A stretch of 64,000 nt of DNA from Leucosporidium creatinivorum. Lineage: Eukaryota > Basidiomycota > Microbotryomycetes > Leucosporidiales > Leucosporidiaceae. The stretch is taken from contig BCKL01000044.1 of the NCBI GenBank assembly GCA_001600635.1, forward strand, positions 1 through 64,000, read 5' to 3'. The position numbers and the translations under genes are program-made. Positions 1 through 9,004 of this stretch are shown one piece after another (position 1 is the first letter of the stretch; each line of letters begins with the position of its first letter). A model generated the notes under the pieces. That model saw only the letters and a list, made by a program, of their open reading frames with translations. It was not told the origin of the DNA and searched no databases.

Positions 1-58
1 AGCACAATGCCAAGTCAGCATCCGATCAAGCCTGAGAGCAAGAATGGCTGAAGCTCAC

Positions 59-235
59 TGTCTGGCAATCCGCCGGGCTCGAATCGGTCACCCAAGCGAG
101 GCCGAAGCTGACGCCGTCGGTGAATCCTGGAGGCGACTTGTTAGGAACCTCCTCATCCATCCACACCTTGGCGTTGCCTTGCTCGTCGTGCGAGGTCACG
201 ACTCGTCGAATCACGGGGAGGGGGTTGATAGGCAT
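59..235 (-). CDS. Cupin-domain protein, first exon (partial at left edge)
   Basis: The first exon encodes 59 residues from an ATG at 235-233 and ends in phase 0 at a GTGAGC donor (58-53). The intron then runs off the window; a GCTGAC branch-like site is visible near base 18. The start MPINPLPVIRRVVTSHD and the later GLAWVTDSSPAD resemble the N terminus of fungal single-domain cupin proteins, which often begin with RRVVT-G/S-H followed by a short barrel. That family is mostly uncharacterised; cupins are small metal-binding beta barrels with enzymatic or binding roles. Only the N terminus is visible, so metal ligands cannot be checked. It is divergently arranged with the hydrolase gene starting at 503, leaving 267 bases for a shared promoter. 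Confidence 0.6.
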
Positions 236-502
236 GGTGGGAGTTCGGCGATGCTGTTGATGCTGTTTCAAAAGTGGGTCGAGCGACAAGTGAGATGTAT
301 AAGGTCAAGCCTTGCTGTCAAGTCGGCTGATGTGGAGCTCAGCACCACTTCCACCCGCTGAAAGGTCGAGGTGGAGGGCGAAGCGGTGGGGTGGACGACC
401 TCGGAGGTGGGAGAGCCGAGGCGAGATCGCTTCGCTTTCGAGTCCGCCAGCTCTTCGACTTAGCCCTCATCTTCACTATCATCTTCACTAAAGCACCAAA
501 TA

Positions 503-2967
503 ATGCCTCTTCCTCACCCTACACCCGGCGCCAATGCCATCTTCACCTCTACTACGCTCGAGAACCTCATTTTCGACAAGAACGTCGATATCCCGCTCAA
601 AGATGGAGGTGTCTGCCGCGCCAACGTCTACAAACCGCTCAAGGAGGGTCGTTACCCCGTCCTGATGACCATGGGACCCTACGGCAAGGACGTCCCCTAC
701 AGCCAATTCCACGTTAAGAGCTTCAGAGAGATCCCCGACGAGCAAAAGGGACCGCTTTCGGCTTGGGAGACTCCTCACCCTGATGTGAGTGTTCTGTAGT
801 ATCTTCTAAGGAGCGGCGAGCGTCGTTTGTCTCGCTACAGCGTGGCAAACGCTCGTTCTCGGCGCCAGCTCTCTTCGGGTTCTTCCTTTGCTCCTCCTGA
901 CGTCCCCCCTCCGTTCAACAGTACTGGGTCTCGCAAGGATACATCGTCGTCCGCATTGACGAGCGTGGAAACGGCTCCTCGCCCGGCTACCTCAACACCA
1001 TGTCGGCTTCCACTTCGAGCGACTTCGCCGAGTGTGTCGAGTGGGCGGCGGAGCAGTCGTGGTGCACCGGCAAAGTCGGTCTTCTCGGGATCTCCTACTA
1101 TGGCGGAACGCAATGGCGTGTAGCGGCTCGCAAGCCGAAGGGACTGACTTGCATCCTCCCTTGGGAAGGTGAGCGCCGGGCGCCAAGCTGTTCTCGCTGC
1201 GATTTCGAAGTCTTCGCTGATCATCTCTCTACTAAATAGGCATGACCGACTACTACCGCGACCGCTGCCGCCAAGGAGGTATCCTAGGCAACAAGTTTGT
1301 GCAATTTGTAAGCTCTTCTCGCTGCTCGGCGATGGCACTTCGAGAGGCATGCTTCCTTTACACAATCACTGACCGATCTGCCCGCTCCCTGAAACAGTGG
1401 TGGCAAAACCAGGTCGTTTCGATGCAGTACGGCAAAGAGCAGAAGGCCCCGCGTCGCTGGGGTAGGTCCTCTCATCCTCTTGCCCCTCTCGCCGAGCAGG
1501 AGTAGGCGAGCCATGAGCTGACCTTAACCTCNCGTTGGCGTTTCACAGGACCCAACTCGGAGATCGGAGAGCCCGTCGGTGAGCTGAGACAGCTTTCATC
1601 TCCCTCGTACGCTTCAGCTGACGCTTCTTCTCGCAGGACCCGAATGCCTCGAAGGTGTCATCGCGCCCGAGGAGCTCGAGAAGCTTCGCGCCGACCAGAC
1701 CATCGACAACAAGAACAACAGTTTCCTCGACGACCCCTACTACGCTAGCCGCACCTACGAGCTCGGCGACATCGACGTTCCCGTCCTCTCGGTCGCCAAC
1801 CTCGGCGGCAACACACTCCACCTTCGCGGTAACGTCAAGGGCTACCTCGAGGCTGGCACTCCAAACAAGTGGCTCTGGTTCATCTCGGGTCGCCACGACC
1901 TTCCCTTCTTCCTCCCTCACTACGTCGCGCTTCAGAAGTCCTGTCAGTCTTTCTCCCTGCTGCTCGGCGACGACCAGCGCCGCCCCCTGCCCCCGAAGTC
2001 GGTCTGTACTGACCTTCAATCTCTCCTTTCCCTTCTCATCTACAGTCCTCGACGCTTGGCTCAAGGGAGAGGACGACCGAGGATGGACCAAGGGACCGAA
2101 TCAAGGTGTCCCCGCCGTCAACGTGCTCGTGCGCAAGGGCAACCCCGGCTTCAACTCGACCGAAGCAGAGGCGACCTTCACCGACCGGCCCGAGAATTCG
2201 TGGCCCATCGAGCGCACCGAGTACACCAAGTTCCACCTCCACTCGGACCTCACCCTGCAGCCCGAGGCGCCGAAGGAGTCGACTCAGCTCAAGCTTGCGG
2301 CTCTCGGCAAGGGCGATCCTCTCCAGTTCAAGGTCACTTTCGACAAGGATACCGAGATCGCTGGACACCCTCTCGCCAACCTCGTCGTCAGCGTCGACAA
2401 GCGAGCCGATGGTTCGGCGCCGAAGGACGTCGACCTGTTCGTCACCCTGCGCCATTTAGATGCTGCTGGCAAGGNGATTTTCTACACTGGTGAGCTACAG
2501 AATTCCTCGTTGGTTCCAAGCCGAGCTCTCAGGACTGACTTGACCTTCGCCCTGCTCCTTCTCCTCCCTTCCCTTNCTCTGTTCTCCTTCCCTTCTCCCC
2601 ACTCGAAGGAACCGCCGGCGACCCGGTACCCCTCGTCAAGGGATGGCTTCGTGCTTCCCTCCGCGCCATCGACACCGCCTCCCCTCGTCACCGCGCCTAC
2701 CTCCCCCATCGCAACTACACCTCGACCGACGTCTCCTTCCTCGAGCCGAACGAGCTCTACTCGCTCCTCGTCGAGATTTGGCCTACCTGCGTCGTCGTCG
2801 AGGCAGGATCGAGTATCGTCTTCGAGGTCGCTACGGGCGACACGCAGGGAGCGGCCATCTTCCTGCACAACGACGAGTCGGATCGCAGCGAGGCGACCTT
2901 TGATGGAACGAATGTGCTTCACCTCGGCGAGGGGCAGGAGAACTGGTTGCAGCTTCCTCTTGTGTAG
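503..2967 (+). CDS. CocE/NonD-family alpha/beta hydrolase (peptidase S15-like), copy 1
   Basis: Eight exons: 503-784, 922-1168, 1240-1307, 1398-1461, 1549-1578, 1637-1942, 2046-2489, 2609-2967, giving 599 residues. The layout matches CocE/NonD hydrolases (X-Pro dipeptidyl-peptidase S15 fold, a group that includes cocaine esterase): an N-terminal catalytic domain with DERGNGSSPG and the nucleophile elbow GLLGISYYGG (Ser about 152), a likely catalytic-His segment ISGRHDLP, then a C-terminal jelly-roll domain from about residue 380. These enzymes cleave esters, amides or X-Pro peptides; the substrate cannot be predicted. No signal peptide is seen, so it is probably cytosolic. Single N bases occur at 1532 and 2576 (introns) and at 2475 (one undetermined residue in GKxIFYTG). 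The intron at 1943 uses a weak GTCAGT donor. The related gene at 5188 and the FAH-like gene between them suggest a shared pathway. Confidence 0.85.
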
Positions 2968-3347
2968 ATTCGTAGCGAAGTCATTGCTACATATCGTGCC
3001 ATTTAATCTGGCAACCCTCAAGATCAGCTCTGCAGACCTCGGCGCGAAGCTCGGCGAAGAGAAAGAGCGAACTTCTCGAAAGGCAAAGTAGTAGTTTGCC
3101 CGATTCTGAAGGCTAACCTCGTCTTTTGTATGGCTCAGAACACTACTCGCGACTTGTCGGCTTCGAGTTGCAACTTCTCGCAGCTTCTGTCGAGCCTCGA
3201 CCCATCGCCGAAGGAAAGCGCTTGCACTTCGGCACTCACACTTCTCCTCGACGGCTCTCTACATCTCCCTCGTACCGCTAGGGTGGTCGAACAGTTAAGC
3301 GTGCAGTTACAGAACTAAGCATGCTATAAGTCGCTCCCCGCAAGCTC
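2968..3347. other. Convergent 3' intergenic region
   Basis: This 380-base stretch lies between the stop codons of the convergent hydrolase and FAH-like genes. I see no coding potential with a domain, no RNA gene and no repeat. It probably holds the two 3' UTRs. Confidence 0.5.
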
Positions 3348-4948
3348 TCACTTCGCCGCCCTCAACTCCGACGCCGAGCGAACTTTTCCCCTCAGCTGAC
3401 CAAACCCGACCTTCTCGCCCTCCTCCCCGGCCCAGGCGTTGAACACCACCTCATCTCCATCCTCGATCCAGCGACGGCTCTCTCCACTGTCCCCAACCTG
3501 CAGAGGGATCTTGCCTCCCTGGCTGAGCTCGAGCATGCAGCCGTTTGCGGGGAGAGCAGCTCCCTCGTCCACATCGCTCGAGATGGTGCCAGATCCAAGG
3601 AGGTCTCCTGTCCGAAGAGGAGCGCCAGAGTAGGTTTGCGAGGTCAGGAGTTGGGGGAAGGAGAAGAAGGCGGAGGCGAAGTCGGCGAGGGCGATGGGGT
3701 GGGCGATGGAGGGGTTGGAGGCGACTATCGAGAGGAGAGACGAGAGGAGAGTTAGCTGAGGTCGAACGAGGGGCAGAGCGGCGAAGGCGGCGAGAGCGGG
3801 AAGGAACCTCGGGCGCTCGGCGATGAGAGGGAAGGGGGAATCAAGGGCCAAAAGCTGGTACTCACGATGAAGCGAGGTCTCGCAGTTGATGCTGTAGTTG
3901 GTCTTGGCGTCGGCTGCCTCGAGCAGGAAGTCGGCCTGCTCGAACGGCGTTCCCTCCAAGAGAGGCGGCTTGCCAGCTCGGAACGGCTCGAGAGCGTCGG
4001 GCATGACGACCCAAGGCGAGATGGTGGTGGCGAATGACTTGCCGTTGAAGGGGCCGAGAGGGACCATCTCGAAGGCTTGAATATCGCGAGCCGACCAGTC
4101 GTTGAGGAGGACGTAGCCGAAGATGTGAGAGGCGGCCGAGGAGGGGGTGAGGACGGTGCCGTCGTCGGTGGGAGTGCCGATGAAGCAGCCCTGTGGGTGG
4201 GAGGAGGTTAGCCCTGTATTGGAGCGTCGAGCGACAAGCCGGCGGGACCACTCACAATCTCAAACTCCCAATCGAGCGCCTTGCTCGGTCCAACTTCGAC
4301 CTCGCGAGCAGCCGAGAATGCCCTCGTCTGACCCTGAGGACGAGTAATCTCCTCCTTGATGGACACCGTTCCAGCACGACCATTGTAGGCCATGGGCAAG
4401 GTGTTCCAGCTGGGAGGCAGGGGAGTGCCCTCGCCGAAGATGGCCCGCCCGGCGCCGCGACCGTGAGCGGGGAAAACCGAGTAGTCGACAAAGTCTGGAA
4501 TGGTGAGGGGAAGGTGCACTTGGATCTGGTCGAGCGAGTGGATGGCGCGAGCTCGGAGCTCGGCGTTGTCGCGAAGGGTGGCATTCGAGGCGGCGAACAG
4601 CTCTTGAATGGCGAGCCGGACTTGGGACCGAGTCGAGGCTGGGAGAGCAGCGAAATCGTTCAAAGTCGGCTGTAGTGAGTTCGGTCGAGTCAGCCCTGCT
4701 TCTGTAGCCTTTGAAAGCTCGAAGCGCACCTGATTGAAGACACAACGATGCTCGCCCTCGCTCCCTTTCAGAGCCGTCGCCAGCAGCCNTTCTCGCTCGA
4801 GCAAGGTCAAATCGACTACATAGTCGCCATACCGAGTAGCGCCGACTNTTTGCCCCTGTTGCTGCTGTACATTATTTACCGAGATGATGCCAAACGGCGT
4901 GTTGTTGAGCGAGAAGTGCGATTCGGCGGGAATCTCGAGCCAGGACAT
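3348..4948 (-). CDS. Fumarylacetoacetase-like hydrolase (divergent FAH paralog)
   Basis: Exons in transcript order: 4948-4730, 4669-4256, 4190-3866, 3724-3348; 444 residues. The FAH family hydrolyses fumarylacetoacetate to fumarate and acetoacetate in tyrosine breakdown. Conserved here are the metal-ligand region (LDWEFEIG, NDWSARDIQ), the PLGPFNGKSF loop, SGTIS and MLEL, so a metal-dependent C-C hydrolase is well supported. The catalytic histidine is kept in FPAHGRGAG, seven residues after the first metal Asp. Substrate-contact positions differ from mammalian FAH as I recall it: positions equivalent to Tyr128, Arg142 and Tyr244 are Ser, Phe and Met, and GYHGR is AYNGR. It may therefore act on a different acylpyruvate-like substrate. 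N bases at 4789 and 4848 leave two residues undetermined. It lies between two CocE/NonD hydrolases. The family call is firm; true FAH activity is uncertain. Confidence 0.85.
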
Positions 4949-5187
4949 GGTCGTTTCGTGTGGTGTGTTGGTGCAAGAGCTCCTACTCGGCTCAGACTCG
5001 GCGTGACTCGTGTGGGCTAGCTGTTCCCCCCCGCAGGGCGTCCCACTCCTCACCACTTGGGAATCTCGGCGGCGGGGGCTCGGCGGAGGTGGGCGGGAGG
5101 GAGGAGCAAGAGCCGGNGGGAGAGGTGGCCTTTCGAACGAATTGCTGCTTTGCTTCTTGCTTAGCTAGATATACCTGCTCTACAAGA

Positions 5188-7576
5188 ATGTCGTTCGAAA
5201 TCGCTTACAAGGACATCGAGTAAGTTGCTGCACCCCTTTGAAGCGCCCCCCCTCCGCTCGGCCTTGGAGCTCACCCGTCTCTCTTCTTTCTCCTTCTCCC
5301 GCTTCTCATCTCGCTTCTACCGCTCTACAGCAAACCCGCCGTAGGAGTCAACGGATACGATGGCTTCCACCCTGGCAAGACNACCCTCCTCGAAAAGGGC
5401 TCCACTCGCGACGGCTGGGAGGGCGAGCGCACAAAGGCTTTGGAGTCGGACATTCTCCTCGAGCACGATGTACCTTTGAAGATGCGCGATGGAGCTACTC
5501 TGTACACCGACATCTACCGTCCTGCTGATGCCAAGGGTCCCATCCCTTGCCTGTACGTCTTTCGCCCGTTGCATCTCGTCTCGCCGTCGTTGTCGCTGAC
5601 CTTTGTTCTGCACCTGTTACCAATCACCTACAACAGGGTCATGTGGTCACCTTACGGCAAGCGCTACTCGTCCATCAACATGCTTCCCGTCACAACCTGG
5701 AAGTGTGGAATCCGCTCCGAGGACCTCTCGGGATGGGAGAAGTTTGAGGGCTTGGATCCTGCTCGCTGGTGCCCTCGTGGATACGCCATCGCTAGCGTCG
5801 ATATTCGCGGCTCGGGCAACTCGGACGGCAAGGTGCAGATCATGGGCGCCAAGATGGGAGAGGACGGCTACGACGTGATTGAGGAGCTGGCCAAGATGGA
5901 GTGGTGCAACGGCAACTTGGGACTCGCAGGCAACAGTGTAAGTTTGAGCTCTGTAGCTGATCGCTTTGACCGAGCCTCGCTGACCTTGGCACTCGCTACT
6001 TCTCCCTCCCCTTCCCCCTCCGGCTCTCTGTCCCGCTCGGACAGTTCTTCGCCATATCCCAATGGCACATCGCCGCCCAGCAGCCTCCGTCGCTCAAGGC
6101 TATCGCTCCCTGGGAAGGCTGCGGTGATCTCTACCGGTTCGTCTTGCTTCCGGCTCGGCGCTCGTCGGACCTGGGACTCATCTTTCGCTTCTTTCCCACA
6201 GCGAGCAATTCGCCCGAGGAGGTATCTTCGAGATTTCCAACATGGACCTCATCAATAAGCTCATCATCAAGGGTAACGAGGGAACCGAGGACTTTGCCGA
6301 GATGTGTGAGTGCTCGCTTCGCCGTCTCGTCCCGCACGGCGCTGTCGCTGACCTCCATGTTGCTCTGCAGACGACCGCCAGCCTCTTGACTCTTCTTACG
6401 TGCGTTGTCCTGTCTGGTCTTCGCTGCCAAGAGCTCTCACTGACGCCTCTCGCTTCGCAGTGGGCCGACAAGCGCGCCGACATGACGAAGATCAAGATCC
6501 CCGCCTACATCTCCGGCTCCGACTTCTCCTCCATCCACACCATGGGTTCTATTCGAGGCTTCTGGGAGTGCCAAGGACCCAAGTGGATCCGCTGGTCGGG
6601 TCGTCAGGTGCGCTCCTTCCTCCTCTCGCTCCCGTTCCTCTGTTCTCGAGTCGCTTCACTCCCTCGCCCTATGCTCACTCCTTCAACATTGGCTGACCTT
6701 CTCTCACCTCACACACAGGAATGGCACGACCTCTACGTGATCCAGGAGACCAACGAGGAGCTCATGGACTTCTTCGACCACTACCTCGCCGGCAAGGAGA
6801 ACAACTTTGTCCAGGACACTCCCAAGGTCCGCTGGACTCTTCTCCAGGGAGGCGACCGCGACGCTATCGAAAACATTCCCATCGAGGACTTTCCCCTTCC
6901 CAACACCGACTACCGCGACCTCTTCCTCGGCGCCGAGGGCAAGCTCACCACCTCCTCCCCCTCCGAGGCCTCCAAGGTCTCCTACCTCTCCCGCGGTGAC
7001 GGCAAGGGTGTCGTCTCGTTCGACATCAAGTTCGAGGAGAAGACCCAGCTCGTCGGTATCCCCAAGGCCATCATCTACATGTCGACCGAGGATCACAACG
7101 ACATGAACGTCTACATCACCCTCAAGAAGGTCGACAAGGACGGCAACCCCCTCATGCACATGACGGTCCCTCGCGTTCGCGCCCTCGCTCCCTCCCACGC
7201 CGACATCGCCGAGAAGGATCGCACCTCCCTTCTCCTCCACCCCGGCTCCCTCGGAGTCCTCCGCGCTTCTCACCGCCACATCGACGCCGAGAAGAACGTC
7301 CACCCCAACTGGCCGTGGCACCCTCACTCCTTCGAGGAGAAGCTCACTCCCGGCGAGGTCGTTCGTCTCGAGATTGGCATCTGGGCGATGGGGTGGCAGT
7401 ATGATGCTGGGGAGGGATTGAGGGTCGAGATTGGTGGAGGGCACGATATGAACCACGAGATTCGGCATTTCACCAAGAAGTTCCCCGCCGAGCATACGCT
7501 CAACAAGGGGAACCATGTCGTTCACTTTGGAGGCGAGTACCAGAGCAAGGTCATCCTCCCTTTTGTTAGCATCTAG
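5188..7576 (+). CDS. CocE/NonD-family alpha/beta hydrolase (peptidase S15-like), copy 2
   Basis: Eight exons: 5188-5219, 5331-5552, 5637-5937, 6045-6136, 6202-6305, 6371-6399, 6461-6607, 6719-7576; 594 residues. The order matches copy 1: an N-terminal extension, MRDGATLYTDIYRP, then PYGKRYSS, SVDIRGSGNSDG, the nucleophile elbow GLAGNSFFAISQW (Ser about 185), an SGRQEWHDLY segment that may carry the catalytic His, and the C-terminal jelly-roll domain (VSFDIKF to the end). The elbow has Phe-Phe after the Ser where copy 1 has Tyr-Tyr, and overall similarity to copy 1 is modest, so this is an old paralog rather than a recent duplicate. Start, 5' introns and enzyme class are clear; the substrate is unknown. 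It starts 239 bases from the start of the divergent FAH-like gene, so the two may share a promoter. The N at 5382 falls in a four-fold degenerate codon. Confidence 0.85.
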
Positions 7577-7906
7577 TTGTCTCTTGCATTTACATCTTGG
7601 GTTTATTGTTCGCTTTGTCCGCTCGGTTGAGGAGAGATTGTGAGTCGTCCTCACTCTGCTCTTTTCGCTCTCGAAGCTCGTCGCCGAACTCGGACCTTCA
7701 GAGCGAACGCAGCACAGAAGGTTCAATGCAGCAAGCTAGAGAGTCTCAGCAGCAATCTTCATCTCTCTCGTCTCGTCACCTCGAGCGTGTTGTCTCGTTC
7801 TTCCTGCGAAGGGAGAGAGGTCAGCGTCGGCGATGAAGTGAGGAGTAGAGAGCAAGCCGAGAGCTCACCAGCGATCGTCTTAGCCAACAGCAGCGTGGGC
7901 CGCTAC
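7577..7906. other. Convergent intergenic region
   Basis: About 330 bases between the stops of the second hydrolase and MYND gene A. I see pyrimidine-rich runs and no recognisable gene, RNA or repeat. Confidence 0.45.
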
Positions 7907-9004
7907 TCATGAGCTCGACTTGCGGTTCTTCTTGCACCTGAACATGAGTAGAGAGGGGATAGAAGAGTCAGCTCGGCGCTCGGTCGAACAGAACCCGCCG
8001 AAGACGAGAGCTCACCAGCCGCGATGACTCGGCCACGCCTCCTTCTGATGCTCTGTTCCACAATACGACTCCCAGCCACATGCTCCACACTTCTGCAACC
8101 CTTGCCGCTTCCCGCACAAGACGCAGAAAGCGCCGAGACAGACGACCTCCATGGCCAGCGCTCGGAGCCACAGCTCTTGGGGGTGACTCCCAAGGTTGCA
8201 GAGGAGAGAGAGTACAGGGGCACGGTTGTACGTTATCGGATCAACTCTCTGCCGCTGTGCTCCCGCCGAGAGCCTCGTCTTTGTCGCTTGAAAGAGCAGG
8301 TCTCGAGCGTGGTCGGAAAGGGTCGGGAGCTGGTGGTGGTGCCCAAGGCTCTTGTATTGAGGCCACGGCGCAGACGGACGCTTGTGGATCTTGAACTCGG
8401 CAGCTGTAATGAGTTCGAGTAGCCGTCCGCGTTGCAGTTGCTCGACGTTAGCCTCGGCGGAGGAGAAAGTCGAGGAGACGTTGAGGTAGGTGCCGGCGGG
8501 AGCTGCAAGAATGGCGATGGTACCCGTCAAAGTTTCAATCTGCATGCCATGGACTGGTCTGGGAATGCCGCCCGGCGGAGGGGCGTTGAAGTCGAGCTCA
8601 ACTCCCGCCGAGCTGGCGTAGCGCTTGAGGGCGTCTTCATGCGAGATTGGAGGGCCGTGCGTCTCGGCGAACATGGTGATGACGTCGATGGTCTCTGTCT
8701 TCCCTGCGCTGAGCCAGCGGAAATGCTCCACATAAGAGGAGAGATCGCTGCCCCCGGGGAAAGTCATCGAGACGATCGTTCGGCGGGTGGCCTCGCAGCG
8801 CGCTATGGTGAGGTACTCTCCTTGTGAGGGCACAGCGAGAATCGAGCTCTTTGGAGAATCGGGTCCGATGAGAGCGTAGCTGTGCGGCGTGAGCGCTAGG
8901 ATGTGCTCGTTTCCTCCGTAAAGCTGCAGCGCTTCGATGCCGGTGATGCTGGTGACAAAAGGGCTGTCCGAGGGTAGCTTTCGCTGCTTGATGTGGAGCG
9001 GCAT
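7907..9004 (-). CDS. MYND zinc-finger protein, paralog A
   Basis: Two exons: 9004-8016 (989 bases) and 7937-7907, with a 78-base intron; 339 residues. The C terminus carries a complete MYND finger with spacing CxxC-x8-CxxC-x5-C-x3-H-x7-H-x3-C (CVLCGKRQGLQKC, then YCGTEHQKEAWPSHRG). The final Cys lies only in the tiny second exon, just after the junction, so the intron is needed to complete the finger. MYND fingers bind proline-rich peptides; many fungal MYND proteins have no known role. The N-terminal 290 residues have no domain I recognise. I chose the ATG at 9004 because the same methionine (MPLHIKQ versus MPLKIEH) is shared with paralog B and the open frame upstream in A has no ATG before a stop. 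Exon 1 has exactly the same length as in paralog B at 38769-39866. Confidence 0.75.

Noticed and set aside
6704-7726. Long antisense open frame opposite the second CocE/NonD hydrolase.
   Set aside because: It is a shadow of a GC-rich coding exon; the protein is a Val/Glu/Gly-rich string with no domain, while the plus strand has the enzyme motifs.
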